NCBI GenBank assembly: GCA_038320345.1
Contig: JBBQED010000006.1
Span: forward strand, 1-64,000
Origin: JBBQED01 sp038320345
Lineage (GTDB): Bacteria > Bacteroidota > Bacteroidia > AKYH767-A > OLB10
Reading direction: 5' to 3'
DNA length: 64,000 nt
Below the pieces are notes generated by a model. That model did no database searches. It was not told where the DNA came from and was given only the letters and a program-made list of their open reading frames with translations. Both the position numbers and the translations under genes were made by a program. Below are positions 27,648 through 37,015 of this stretch, piece after piece (the first letter of the stretch is position 1; every line of letters begins with the position of its first letter).

Positions 27648-28654
27648 ACAACCTCCTTCATTTCTTCAGCATTATCTCCTCCAAATAAAGTTTGAAGTTC
27701 ATGCGATTCAATACCGATACTATTCAACCATCTGGAATAAACCGCAGTGTAACCATGCGTGATATAAACTTTTTCAGCACCTGTTGCTTTCACACCTTCG
27801 TTCAATCCGTTCCAATCGGCATGATCACTCAAAACAAATCCCCGATCCGCAGCACTCCATCGCTTGCTGCCGCGCAGATTCATCCATCCTGAAGCTACGG
27901 CAAGTGAATAGGGTTTGAAACGATTTATCCAGGGAGTATTATTTACAGCCGGTGGGGCAATGATCAAAGCATTCCTAAATTTTGAAGCAAGAATAGATGC
28001 CGACCATTTTTCACTTTGGGGAAGTTGAGGTGAAAAACTTCTCACTATATCATTCATTTCCGCTACTGCTGAATGAGAATAAACAGGACCAATATGATGA
28101 TCTACGTTTTGTAAGATTCTTTGGGCCTTGCCTAAACTATAGGCTAGTACTACTGAACAAATATTTTGTTCTGCATTCTTCCTCCACCAATCATTGATCT
28201 CTTCAAAAATTTCTACTTGTGGTCTCCACCGAAATACTGGTAAACCAAAGGTGGATTCAGAGATAAATGCATGGCACTTTATAGGTTCAAAAGGAATACT
28301 GATTCCGTCGTGTTCCACTTTATAATCTCCTGAGACCACCCATACTTCTCCGCGATACTCCAAACGGATTTGTGCAGAACCGGGAATATGACCTGCGGGA
28401 TGAAAGGAAATATTTACCCCATTCATAGAAATCGATTCACCATATTGCAACGATTGCGTTACAATGTTCTGACTGATTCGAGCTTTCAAAAGTGGGACAC
28501 AATGCTCCTGGGCAATGTACAATCCATTTCCTGAGCGAGCATGATCAGAATGTGCATGCGTAATTAGCGCTTTAGGCACACCTTTCCATGGATCAATGTA
28601 CACATCTGCCACCGGACAATACAATCCTTTTGGAGTAACCTCAATCATTGCCAT
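27644..28654 (-). CDS. Ligase-associated MBL-fold exonuclease
   Basis: 336 residues. Metallo-beta-lactamase fold with the metal-binding HAHSDHA at 33-39, GHIPGSAQI near 95-103 and SDHADWN near 275-281. This Artemis/SNM1-like nuclease is the first gene of the four-gene ligase-associated repair operon. The annotated ATG at 28654 lies five bases after a TACTTTG box (28660-28666), so the operon mRNA may be nearly leaderless; a second Met two codons later (28648) is an alternative start. Confidence 0.93.
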   Translation of the reverse strand: MAMIEVTPKGLYCPVADVYIDPWKGVPKALITHAHSDHARSGNGLYIAQEHCVPLLKARISQNIVTQSLQYGESISMNGVNISFHPAGHIPGSAQIRLEYRGEVWVVSGDYKVEHDGISIPFEPIKCHAFISESTFGLPVFRWRPQVEIFEEINDWWRKNAEQNICSVVLAYSLGKAQRILQNVDHHIGPVYSHSAVAEMNDIVRSFSPQLPQSEKWSASILASKFRNALIIAPPAVNNTPWINRFKPYSLAVASGWMNLRGSKRWSAADRGFVLSDHADWNGLNEGVKATGAEKVYITHGYTAVYSRWLNSIGIESHELQTLFGGDNAEEMKEVV

Positions 28655-28659
28655 TAGAA

Positions 28660-28666
28660 CAAAGTA
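28660..28666 (-). promoter_or_regulatory. Promoter box TACTTTG of the DNA-repair operon
   Basis: Minus strand TACTTTG, one base shorter than TAnnTTTG, five bases before the exonuclease ATG. If it is used, the transcript starts within about two bases of the start codon. Confidence 0.4.
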
Positions 28667-28934
28667 AACTAGAAAAAGATTTGTAGAAGAAGGTAAAAAC
28701 TGAAGTATTTGGGCATCAAATCTCTATTCTTAAATCACGGATTGTGGTACAATCAATCAGGATATCATTTTAGCATAAACAAACGTGCCAAAGGATCCCG
28801 TAAAAAAGTCACTAAAACATCTAAATCCTCAAAAATTCTTTTCCTTAAAAATTATCAATCTTGAGCATCACTAATGAAACAGATGCATCAATGGTAGTTT
28901 TCATACTTCCCTCGAAATTTATTTTATCAAAAAA

Positions 28935-29639
28935 TTAATCTACGGTAAAAAGTTTTCTCAAATGTTTTATAATCCCTAGTACGAATAAGCATATTCCGCT
29001 GAAGAATAATTCCCAATTGAACGCATGCGGAACAAATACATTTACAACCTCAAACAGTTTAACTGCAGAGCCGGGCGTCCATATTGCGGCGGCCAAACCC
29101 CGTTCATTCAGAATTGTAATATAATCCTGCATAAATGAGATAAGTATCAAGGAGCATCCTAATCCCATTGAAACCAATGTTGAACGTGAGAATACCACTG
29201 ACTTCTTATACTTTTCATTTTGGAGCATCCCCATTGCCAAAATGATCATCAATACAGCAATCAAACAAGGTGCAATCACAGGACCAATCCAGGGTACCGG
29301 AATTAAAAACAAAATATCCCAGGTGAAAATGGAATCAGGCCAATCGAGGATCAGTTTTAATGCGAAATAATAGGTAAGATCCCAGATTGCAAATGCAATC
29401 AGAAAAAATGCCCAACGACTATTGCGGGTAGTTCCACATAAAAATGCTATTGATGCAAGCATGATGATTGTTGCAGCTTCACGAATTAATTCAGTGAATG
29501 CAATTTTATCTGGGACAGGAGCTAATGGAAAGCTGAATCCATTTGGATAGAGCAACTCCCTTAAATAAACAACTACCGCTCCTTCTAGAAATCCCATTGC
29601 AATACTGAAAACAAGCAAAATCACTAATTTCTTTTTCAT
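28935..29639 (-). CDS. Six-helix inner membrane protein of unknown function
   Basis: 234 residues with about six hydrophobic segments (near 5-25, 50-70, 75-100, 105-135, 150-172, 205-228). A MGFLEGAVVVYLREL stretch follows the first helix and the polar loop WDLTYYF is near 85. No catalytic motif that I recognise. The start codon overlaps the end of the 72-residue membrane protein by four bases, so the two are translated together. Nothing in the context fixes a role. Confidence 0.8.
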   Translation of the reverse strand: MKKKLVILLVFSIAMGFLEGAVVVYLRELLYPNGFSFPLAPVPDKIAFTELIREAATIIMLASIAFLCGTTRNSRWAFFLIAFAIWDLTYYFALKLILDWPDSIFTWDILFLIPVPWIGPVIAPCLIAVLMIILAMGMLQNEKYKKSVVFSRSTLVSMGLGCSLILISFMQDYITILNERGLAAAIWTPGSAVKLFEVVNVFVPHAFNWELFFSGICLFVLGIIKHLRKLFTVD

Positions 29640-29854
29640 GATTTACTCGCTTTAGCTCCAATAAACATCCATATAGCAAAATACATGAATCCATATGGAG
29701 CGAAATTATAGTAGAGGTCAGAAATAGAATGAGCACGTTGATCGATAAAAATAAAATCGTGAATGAATGCCGCTAGCAATATTAAGGTAATCAACATAGC
29801 AGGTAGACTTACCGGAAGGTAAAACCAACCTAGAGGTTTAAACCAAGTTTTCAT
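29636..29854 (-). CDS. Small two-helix membrane protein
   Basis: 72 residues with two hydrophobic segments (about 10-35 and 48-66) separated by a polar loop with FIFIDQRAHS. It begins the two-gene membrane unit and its stop overlaps the next start (ATGA). Upstream is a promoter box inside an ACTTTG/CAAAGT inverted repeat, which may be an operator. Function unknown. Confidence 0.72.
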   Translation of the reverse strand: MKTWFKPLGWFYLPVSLPAMLITLILLAAFIHDFIFIDQRAHSISDLYYNFAPYGFMYFAIWMFIGAKASKS

Positions 29855-29883
29855 AGTTTTCGTTTTTAGTTGTTTTTCAAAGT

Positions 29884-29900
29884 ACTTTGTATTTCAAAGT
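29884..29900. promoter_or_regulatory. Inverted repeat ACTTTG-N5-CAAAGT (putative operator)
   Basis: Perfect six-base arms at 29884-29889 and 29895-29900 with a five-base spacer. One arm forms part of a TAACTTTG promoter box on the minus strand, so a protein bound here would block the promoter of the small membrane-protein pair. Confidence 0.4.
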
Positions 29901-29902
29901 TA
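29895..29902 (-). promoter_or_regulatory. -7 promoter box TAACTTTG
   Basis: Exact TAnnTTTG on the minus strand, 40 bases before the 72-residue membrane protein start. Confidence 0.45.
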
Positions 29903-29983
29903 CAACGAAAAAAGTGATTCTGGAAGTATACTTTCGAAAAAATAAATTATAGCTGGAAATCTTACTTTAAAACGGCGGCGGAA

Positions 29984-30766
29984 TTACTTCATCCCTAGTT
30001 TTAACCCCAACTCTAAAAACATCTCCCAACTTAAGGCTTCTGCTCTCAAATCTAAGAAGGGCACTGCGCTATAGTCGATTGGCAAAACGGACCTTAAAGC
30101 ATTGCGAAGTGTTTTCCTTCGCTGATTAAAAGCAAGCTTGACGAGGGTTTTGAATCCGGCTTCACTCATGCCTAATTCAGTTCGGCTATTACGCGTTAAT
30201 TTAATGACCGCAGATTTTACTTTAGGCGGTGGATTGAAATTTTCAGGACCTACGGTGAACAGATATTCCATATCATACCAAGGTTGCAGAAGTACACTAA
30301 GAATTCCATAATCACGATTGCCCGGTGGTGAAACAATACGTTCCGCTACTTCCTTCTGAAACATACCGACCATCTGAATTATTTCATTCTTTTCATCAAG
30401 CATTCTGAAAAGAATTTGAGTAGAAATATTGTAAGGGAAGTTTCCGATAATACAATACGGCTCTTTGAAATATTCTTTAAGATCCAATACTAAAAAATCA
30501 CCTTCAATGATTCGTTCTTTGATAGCTGGATAATGTTCCTTTAGATAAGCTACAGAATCACGATCGAGCTCCACAAAACTAGTTTCAAATTCTTCTCTGT
30601 ACAAAAGATATTTACTAAGCACTCCCATACCAGGACCAATCTCCAAGACTTTCTTACAGCTAACTGGTGGAGTAAGGGAAGCAACTATTTGTTCCGCAAT
30701 TTTCTCATCGATCAGAAAATGTTGACCGAGGAATTTTTTTGCTCTAACCTCTGAATAATTACTCAT
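29984..30766 (-). CDS. rsmA: 16S rRNA dimethyladenosine transferase RsmA (KsgA)
   Basis: 260 residues. SAM-dependent dimethylation of two adjacent adenosines in helix 45 of 16S rRNA, a late step of 30S maturation. Motif I EIGPGMGVLS at 42-51, motif IV NFPYNIST at 109-116, and the C-terminal domain with FNQRRKTLRNAL near 212-223 are all present. It starts inside the stop of the DUF4286 gene (ATGA overlap), so the two are coupled. Confidence 0.97.
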   Translation of the reverse strand: MSNYSEVRAKKFLGQHFLIDEKIAEQIVASLTPPVSCKKVLEIGPGMGVLSKYLLYREEFETSFVELDRDSVAYLKEHYPAIKERIIEGDFLVLDLKEYFKEPYCIIGNFPYNISTQILFRMLDEKNEIIQMVGMFQKEVAERIVSPPGNRDYGILSVLLQPWYDMEYLFTVGPENFNPPPKVKSAVIKLTRNSRTELGMSEAGFKTLVKLAFNQRRKTLRNALRSVLPIDYSAVPFLDLRAEALSWEMFLELGLKLGMK

Positions 30767-31068
30767 GAAACATCTTCCAGCAATGTTCTAAAAGCTACAA
30801 ATTGATCTTTGTAACGGTCTTTATGATCGGCCTGCAATGCAGCAGCGTATTTATCTTTGTATTCCTCATATAGATCCATACTCTCACAGTAATATTGCAC
30901 TGCATAGGTTACACCTCCCGAATCTTCATCGCCTACTAAGCGAAAAATTTTATTTTCAAGAAACATCCCAGTTGCCAATACTTTAGGAATATGAACTTCT
31001 TTCATCCATTGAAGCCAATCGGCAGCAACGATATGATCAATATTAACTGTCACATTGTAAATAATCAT
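30763..31068 (-). CDS. DUF4286 family protein
   Basis: 101 residues; small cytosolic alpha/beta protein with the start MIIYNVTVNID and the central WLQWMKEVHIPKVL typical of DUF4286. In Bacteroidota this family is often found between rsmA and a TPR gene, as here. The function is not known. It overlaps rsmA by four bases. A near-consensus TACCTTTA box is about 20 bases upstream. Confidence 0.85.
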   Translation of the reverse strand: MIIYNVTVNIDHIVAADWLQWMKEVHIPKVLATGMFLENKIFRLVGDEDSGGVTYAVQYYCESMDLYEEYKDKYAAALQADHKDRYKDQFVAFRTLLEDVS

Positions 31069-31146
31069 CCGCTTAATTTTGAAGTGTAAAGGTAATTATT
31101 GTAGCGCTTTCATTAGCGGCAGCTAAGATAAAAATACAAAAGCTTC

Positions 31147-32991
31147 CTAATTCAATTTATCACCTCTCAAGGCTCTGAATCGCTTTCGTGCATCCACTAC
31201 AAAAAGACTCCCTGGATATTTAGTAAGTAAACTTTCATACAGTGATTTAGCTTTCTCTTTATCGTTGAGCTTATTCTCATACATATCGGCAAGCTGAAAC
31301 AATGCATCATCCCCAAGGATATCCTCTGGAAATTTATCCACTACATCTTGAAGGAAATTGGCAGCTAATTGAAACTTTCCTTCCTTTTTCATGATCTGTG
31401 CTTTTTTGAACCAAACTTCATCGGTTAATGAATGGTTCGGAAAATCGCTGAGAATACTATCGAGCGTGATCATTGATAAACTATCTCTATTTTGAAAATC
31501 GTATAAGTCTGCACGTGCATACATCAACAATGCAGTTGTAATAGTATCCATATTAGTATTATCCGTAATCAACAGTGCTAGCGAAATCGCATCATTGGAA
31601 ATCAGTTGAGAGGTAGCAGATTTCAGAACATTCAGTTGTCCTTTTGCCCAATCAAATTCACCGACATAATAGGATAGACGTGCATTTCTGAATTTCGCTT
31701 CACGTCCGAGAGCATCATTTTTGAAATCCTTATCCACCTGACCATATAGCAAAGCAGCGTCCCAAACATCTCCATTAAAAACATTGATATCCGCTAATTC
31801 TAATTTACATTCAGCAGCAAATTGCGCTCGCAGGTTGGGAAGATCGATGGTTTCTTGTAACAGATTAGTTGCCTTTTCTACATTGTGTAGATAAAATGCT
31901 TCCAAGTGTGCGTAACCTCTTACTAACGGTGCCGTAGCTGTGCTTTTACCCAGTTCATTCAATGCTGTTTCATAATCCTTCTCTAACTTCAGCAAATCCG
32001 ATTGGGTATACGATCCAGAAGTTGTCACACGTTGATTCACGGAATTAATCAACTCCATTTTTGCAGTGATATAATTCGAGTTCTCTGTTCCTTTATCAAC
32101 GACATACTGAAAACATTTTTCAGCAGTCATATATTCTTGATTATTGATGCACAATCGACCTAGTATAATTGCACGTTCACCATTTTCTCCAAGTCGCTTA
32201 TCAAGTGATTTTGCCTGAATCAATGCTGATTCATAATCTTTATCTTGCACAAATAACCAGTACAACAATTCTCCGTAATTGGTTTCCTGAGGATTCTTTT
32301 GAATTTTTCTTAACAGCGACTGGCGCACTAGTTCTGAAATATTTCCACTCAGATCATTCCCAATTTTATTTTGAAGGATTGTTTGAATATTTGGTAGATA
32401 AGAAGGATTAAATTCCAATACATCGAGATACTCACTCACCATTTCTGGAAATTTTCCTTCCTGGGAATATACTTCAGCAAGTTCGAATGAAAATGGATAA
32501 GCACCTTTCAGTAATTTTCTTCCTTGCAAGTAAGTATCGCCAGCGTAATTAAAAAATTGACGCTGTGTAAATGCATTTCCGAGTAAATTAATTTGATTGA
32601 TATCAGGTGGTAAATTTTTTATTGCATCCTGATAAACTTTCTTGGCTTTGTCTGCCTCTCCTTGTTGATCGTACAACATTCCAAGATCAATTTTCAGCGA
32701 AGGATCAGCCGGAAATTTCTTCTGTTGTTTTTTAATCAGTTTTTCTGATTTATCAAATTGCTTTAAAGCATTCAAACATTTCAGATAACCGGTGTAAGCA
32801 CTAAACGGATCCTGATCATAAAACTTCTCAAAATACACTACTGCTTTTTCATAGTCACCTGTCGAAAAAAATTGGTTGGCCAGTTCTCCATTAGTTTGAG
32901 AAGCACCATTTATCTGCGCCGATCCTTGTTGATGAATCGCAAGAACGAAGAAAAATAAAAAGAAGATATAACGAAGCTTGTTTTGCATCAA
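31147..32991 (-). CDS. Periplasmic tetratricopeptide repeat protein
   Basis: 614 residues with a signal peptide (to about 25, IHQQGSAQ) and many 34-residue helix-turn-helix repeats, e.g. LANQFFSTGDYEKAVVYFEKFYDQDP near 37-62 and again at 500-610. TPR proteins are binding scaffolds. The C-terminal repeats resemble YbgF/YfiO-type ones. The start codon overlaps the serS stop by four bases. No enzymatic motif is visible. Confidence 0.85.
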   Translation of the reverse strand: MMQNKLRYIFFLFFFVLAIHQQGSAQINGASQTNGELANQFFSTGDYEKAVVYFEKFYDQDPFSAYTGYLKCLNALKQFDKSEKLIKKQQKKFPADPSLKIDLGMLYDQQGEADKAKKVYQDAIKNLPPDINQINLLGNAFTQRQFFNYAGDTYLQGRKLLKGAYPFSFELAEVYSQEGKFPEMVSEYLDVLEFNPSYLPNIQTILQNKIGNDLSGNISELVRQSLLRKIQKNPQETNYGELLYWLFVQDKDYESALIQAKSLDKRLGENGERAIILGRLCINNQEYMTAEKCFQYVVDKGTENSNYITAKMELINSVNQRVTTSGSYTQSDLLKLEKDYETALNELGKSTATAPLVRGYAHLEAFYLHNVEKATNLLQETIDLPNLRAQFAAECKLELADINVFNGDVWDAALLYGQVDKDFKNDALGREAKFRNARLSYYVGEFDWAKGQLNVLKSATSQLISNDAISLALLITDNTNMDTITTALLMYARADLYDFQNRDSLSMITLDSILSDFPNHSLTDEVWFKKAQIMKKEGKFQLAANFLQDVVDKFPEDILGDDALFQLADMYENKLNDKEKAKSLYESLLTKYPGSLFVVDARKRFRALRGDKLN

Positions 32992-34262
32992 TTGATAAAG
33001 TCAAATCCTGTATACGGAATAAGGGCGTCAGGGATACGAATTCCTTCTGTTGTTTGGTTATTTTCCAGCAATGCCGCCACTATACGAGGTAACGCTAGTG
33101 CACTACCGTTTAGTGTATGCGCTAATTGTGGCTTTTCTTTGCCTTCACGAAAGCGCAATTTCAAGCGATTCGACTGGAATGTCTCGAAATTAGAAACTGA
33201 ACTTACCTCCAACCATCGTTGCTGTGCCCCTGACCATACTTCCAAGTCGTAAGTAAGTGCTGAACCAAAACTCATATCGCCACCACATAATCTCAGAATG
33301 CGATAAGGCAATTCTAATAAGTCTAATAATTTCGCTACATACTCTTTCATTTCTTCCAGAATTGCATAGCTGGTATCTGGATGTGCGATTTGCACAATCT
33401 CAACTTTATCAAACTGATGTAACCGGTTCAAGCCTCGTACATGCGCACCGTATGAACCCGCCTCGCGACGAAAACATGGAGTATACGCAGTAGTTTTTAC
33501 AGGCAATAATTCTTGTTTCAGGATTTCATCACGAAATAAATTCGTAATCGGTACTTCAGCCGTTGGTATCAGATAAAGATTATCAATACCCACATGATAC
33601 ATCTGCCCTTCTTTATCCGGCAACTGTCCGGTACCAAAACCAGAATCTTCGTTAATCAAAATCGGAGGCTGCACTTCATGATAACCAGCTTTTCCCGCAT
33701 GATCTAGAAAAAAATTGATGAGGGCTCTTTGTAAACGGGCACCTTTTCCCTTGTAAACGGGGAATCCTGCACCTGTAATTTTATTACCAAGTTCAAAATC
33801 AATGATATCGTACTTTGATGTGAGCTCCCAATGCGGTAGTGCACCTTCGAATAATTGAGGCAGATCAGGGGTGGAAAGAAATACTACTTCATTATCTTCT
33901 GGTGTTTTACCCTTGGGCACCATTGGTGATGGGAGATTAGGTAGGCGAACGAGTTTCTCATAAATATCGGCCTCTAACTTTTCCTGCAACTCCTCGAGCT
34001 TTTTGGAAGATTCTTTCAATGCTGAACTTTTGTTTTTCAGATCATCAGCTTCAGCTTTTTTGCCTGATTTAAATAATTCGCCAATCTGCTTGGCCAAAAT
34101 ATTTTGTTCAGCGAGCAAACTTTCGGCTTCTTGCTGAGTTTTACGTTTATCGGCATCGAGTGCCAAAATCTGTTCTACAGTTTCACGTGCATCTACGTTT
34201 TTTACTGCTAATCGGGCAATTACTTCTTCTTTTTGCTCTCTTAATATGGGAAGTTGCAACAT
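32988..34262 (-). CDS. serS: Seryl-tRNA synthetase
   Basis: 424 residues. Charges tRNA-Ser with serine. The N-terminal coiled-coil arm that grips the tRNA long variable arm covers about residues 30-105. Class II motif 2 is in FRREAGSYG near 262, and motif 3 in GDMSFGSALTYDLEVWSG near 325-342 followed by the Arg of NRLKLRFR. Length is normal. A TACCTTTG promoter box is 25 bases upstream. The TPR gene follows with a four-base overlap. Confidence 0.98.
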   Translation of the reverse strand: MLQLPILREQKEEVIARLAVKNVDARETVEQILALDADKRKTQQEAESLLAEQNILAKQIGELFKSGKKAEADDLKNKSSALKESSKKLEELQEKLEADIYEKLVRLPNLPSPMVPKGKTPEDNEVVFLSTPDLPQLFEGALPHWELTSKYDIIDFELGNKITGAGFPVYKGKGARLQRALINFFLDHAGKAGYHEVQPPILINEDSGFGTGQLPDKEGQMYHVGIDNLYLIPTAEVPITNLFRDEILKQELLPVKTTAYTPCFRREAGSYGAHVRGLNRLHQFDKVEIVQIAHPDTSYAILEEMKEYVAKLLDLLELPYRILRLCGGDMSFGSALTYDLEVWSGAQQRWLEVSSVSNFETFQSNRLKLRFREGKEKPQLAHTLNGSALALPRIVAALLENNQTTEGIRIPDALIPYTGFDFIN

Positions 34263-34287
34263 AATTTCAATGAAATAATTAGAAAAG

Positions 34288-34295
34288 CAAAGGTA
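34288..34295 (-). promoter_or_regulatory. -7 promoter box TACCTTTG of serS
   Basis: Exact TAnnTTTG on the minus strand, 25 bases before the serS ATG, an ordinary leader length. Confidence 0.55.
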
Positions 34296-34343
34296 AAGGA
34301 TTTGATGTGAGAAACCCCGCTGGAATTATGGTCCCTTTACCCC

Positions 34344-34351
34344 TATTTTTG
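34344..34351 (+). promoter_or_regulatory. -7 promoter box TATTTTTG of purine nucleoside phosphorylase
   Basis: Exact TAnnTTTG ending four bases before the ATG at 34356. A start about four bases after the box would give a leader of zero to one base. The same octamer with the same spacing precedes the glycosyltransferase at 40920. Confidence 0.5.
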
Positions 34352-34355
34352 TAGG

Positions 34356-35159
34356 ATGACGAATACATGGCTGGCAACCGCGGAATGGCTCAGGGAAAGA
34401 GGAATAGTGAATCCGCAGATCGGTATTGTATTAGGAACCGGATTACATCAGCTTACGGAAAAAATAGATGTCGAAATTGAAATTTCTTACACTGAAATCC
34501 CCGGCTTTCCTTTCAGCACTATTGAATCACATCGTGGTAAATTACTTTACGGAAAATTGCATGGAAAATCTGTTCTGGCGATGGCAGGTCGTGTACATTT
34601 CTATGAAGGATATTCGATGAATGAAGTGGTATTTCCAGTAAGAACAATGTATGCTTTAGGAATTCAAACATTAATACTTTCTAATGCTTCCGGATGTATT
34701 CATCCCATGTGGAAAAAAGGTGAAATTATGTTGATTAAGGATCATATTAATTTACAACCTCAACAAGCCGATGCGATCTCCGATGTAACTTTCGTCAACA
34801 GAAAAAATATTAAACATTATGATGTGAATTACCAGACTCTGCTATTAGAAATTGCGCAATCACAACAATTAATTTTGCGAGAAGGTACTTATGCTTCAGT
34901 GCCTGGTCCTCTCTTAGAAACACGTGCAGAGTATCGTTATTTGAGAACGATTGGTGCTGATGCAGTGGGCATGAGTACTGTACCGGAAGTAATTGCTGCC
35001 AATGAACTCGGTATGAAAACTGTTGCAGTGTCGGTACTTACTGATGAATGCGATCCAGATAATTTAAAATCAGTTACGCTTGCAGAAATCATTGAAATTG
35101 CAAACTCTGCCGACTACCATCTCACTCGTTTAATTGCTGCATTTATCCAACAATTATGA
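34356..35159 (+). CDS. Purine nucleoside phosphorylase
   Basis: 267 residues. Trimeric PNP (type I) cleaves purine nucleosides with phosphate. Phosphate-binding GTGLHQL near 27-33 (GSGLG in most), SNASGCI near 109-115, and the substrate region VPGPLLETRAEYRYLRTIGADAVGMSTVPEV around 183-213 are present; Asn in VLTDECDP lies near 229. The usual purine-contacting residue is present as part of the Glu of ETRAEY. Stop overlaps the start of the DUF2064 gene (ATGA). Confidence 0.94.
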   Translation: MTNTWLATAEWLRERGIVNPQIGIVLGTGLHQLTEKIDVEIEISYTEIPGFPFSTIESHRGKLLYGKLHGKSVLAMAGRVHFYEGYSMNEVVFPVRTMYALGIQTLILSNASGCIHPMWKKGEIMLIKDHINLQPQQADAISDVTFVNRKNIKHYDVNYQTLLLEIAQSQQLILREGTYASVPGPLLETRAEYRYLRTIGADAVGMSTVPEVIAANELGMKTVAVSVLTDECDPDNLKSVTLAEIIEIANSADYHLTRLIAAFIQQL

Positions 35160-35668
35160 ATCCCTATTTTCAACAATGTTGTTTGATGATTTTTGTGAGA
35201 AAGACACCGAACGATCTCACAATTCAACATCAGGAATTAGCAAAAATTATTGCTGGTTTTCCAATTCATGTACAACTGTTTTATGAAGATCTAAATGCGA
35301 AAGCAGATGCAATCACTTCATTGAGTGAAGAAAGGATTTTATTAAAATCAGCATCACCATATCAGCAATTGACGGACGCATTTCACCAGGCTTTTGAAAA
35401 GGGATTTCGAAAAGTAGTGATGCTAGAAAGTGAGGTAGCAGGATTATTACCCAAACATCTCGAAGAAGCATTTTTTAGTCTGAAGATTCTCGAATTTTCT
35501 TTAGGACCCCGGAAAAATGGTGGTCTTTATCTTTTGGGCATGAAGCAATACGAACCATTACTTTTTCAGGATCAGCTGAATAACCCCGAATTGCTGAGCA
35601 AGACTCTGATCCGGAATATGGGCGTATTGAAGATGGCGCTGTATAAACTGCCGTTTTCCGAAAATTAA
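35156..35668 (+). CDS. DUF2064 / TIGR04282-like glycosyltransferase-fold protein
   Basis: 170 residues, shorter than the usual ~200. It resembles the DUF2064 family of nucleotide-sugar-transferase fold, with RKVVMLESEVAGLLPKHLEEAF near 85-106 where the family often has GTDCP; here the Asp-Cys-Pro is replaced by ESEVAG, so catalysis is doubtful. It may be a degenerate or diverged member. Translationally coupled to the upstream PNP gene. Confidence 0.55.
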   Translation: MNPYFQQCCLMIFVRKTPNDLTIQHQELAKIIAGFPIHVQLFYEDLNAKADAITSLSEERILLKSASPYQQLTDAFHQAFEKGFRKVVMLESEVAGLLPKHLEEAFFSLKILEFSLGPRKNGGLYLLGMKQYEPLLFQDQLNNPELLSKTLIRNMGVLKMALYKLPFSEN

Positions 35669-35762
35669 CGATCAAGAGTACAGATTAATTGAGCAAATTT
35701 GCAGCAGCTAAAATGGTCCTGCTGGGAAGGACTAAATCACCATTTAAATATTGATCCTTAAT

Positions 35763-36980
35763 ATGTTAGATTTACTAAAGCGTTTTGAAGACCGTAAACC
35801 GGAGATTATTTTTGAGTGGAATGACCCTCAAACGGAAGCTACGGGTTGGATTGTGATCAATTCTTTAAGAGGTGGAGCCGCCGGTGGTGGAACCAGAATG
35901 CGCAAAGGTTTAGATCGCCGTGAAGTAGAATCGCTGGCAAAAACCATGGAAGTGAAATTCACAGTTGCCGGTCCTCCTATTGGTGGTGCGAAATCCGGAA
36001 TCAATTTCGATCCCACTGATCCTAGAAAAGAAGGAGTATTGAAACGTTGGTATAAAGCAGTACTTCCTGTATTAAAAGCGTATTATGGAACGGGCGGTGA
36101 TTTATTTGTAGATGAAATTCACGAAGTAATTCCGATCACCAGAGAACTTGGATTACTTCATCCTCAAGAAGGAGTGGTAAACGGACATTTTAAAAGTGTA
36201 GGAGTTGATCGTGAAGAGCGCATTCAGAAATTACAGGAAGGAGTAAGTATGCTCGTTACCGATTCTGAACTTGTTCCTTCCGGGCAACCTTATCGTGTTG
36301 CAGATATGATTACTGGATATGGTGTTGCTGAATCAGTAATTCATTTTTATCGATTACAAGGTGAATCCGTGAAAGGAAAAAAAGTTTTAGTACAAGGATG
36401 GGGAAATGTAGGAGCAGCGGCCGGATATTATTTGAGTCAAGCAGGTGCTTTGCTTACTGGTATTTTAGATCGCAGTGGTGGTGTATTAAATGAAAATGGA
36501 TTTACTCACGATGAAGTAATCAGTTTATTTCATTCACGAGTAAGTAATATGTTCGATGATTTTCAACAAGTAGAAACTATTAATGAAGATTTCTGGAAAC
36601 AGAAGGCGGATGTTTTTATTCCTGCTGCTGCTTCACGATTAGTTACGCAAGAGCAACTGATTAATTTGAAAAACAACGGCATTCAGGTAGTAGCTTGCGG
36701 CGCTAATGTTCCCTTCGCAGATCCAGAAATTTTCTTCGGATCAATTGGACGATATGCTGATGAAAATATGAGTCTGATCCCCGACTTTATTTCCAACTGC
36801 GGAATGGCAAGAGTTTTTGCTTATCTGATGAGTAATCCTTCTTCACTAACGGCTAAAGGAATTTTTGCAGATGTTGCGAGTACTATTCATGCAGCATTGG
36901 ATGAAGTTCATGTAAAAAATCAAACGAAAACTAATATCACCGCTACGTCATTTGAGATTGCATTAAAACAACTGATGTAA
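35763..36980 (+). CDS. Glu/Leu/Phe/Val dehydrogenase
   Basis: 405 residues from the ATG at 35763; a TTG 12 bases earlier would also be in frame but lacks support. Amino acid dehydrogenases oxidatively deaminate amino acids using NAD(P). The catalytic Lys lies in PPIGGAKSGI near 66-75, and the Rossmann GWGNVGAAAGYYL near 210-222 binds the cofactor. The glycine-rich RGGAAGGGTRM near 36 is typical. Which amino acid is used cannot be told. It begins 95 bases after the DUF2064 gene. Confidence 0.93.
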   Translation: MLDLLKRFEDRKPEIIFEWNDPQTEATGWIVINSLRGGAAGGGTRMRKGLDRREVESLAKTMEVKFTVAGPPIGGAKSGINFDPTDPRKEGVLKRWYKAVLPVLKAYYGTGGDLFVDEIHEVIPITRELGLLHPQEGVVNGHFKSVGVDREERIQKLQEGVSMLVTDSELVPSGQPYRVADMITGYGVAESVIHFYRLQGESVKGKKVLVQGWGNVGAAAGYYLSQAGALLTGILDRSGGVLNENGFTHDEVISLFHSRVSNMFDDFQQVETINEDFWKQKADVFIPAAASRLVTQEQLINLKNNGIQVVACGANVPFADPEIFFGSIGRYADENMSLIPDFISNCGMARVFAYLMSNPSSLTAKGIFADVASTIHAALDEVHVKNQTKTNITATSFEIALKQLM

Positions 36981-37015
36981 TCAACACTAATCTTCGGTAA
37001 TCACTCTAAGTAACG

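Noticed and set aside
28740..28754. GATTGT-N3-ACAATC palindrome upstream of the exonuclease
   Set aside because: Short, isolated, about 85 bases from the gene start, no promoter link; most likely chance.
29884..29902. CRISPR-like or transposon-end interpretation of the ACTTTG repeat
   Set aside because: A single pair of arms; no second copy, no spacers and no flanking mobile gene.
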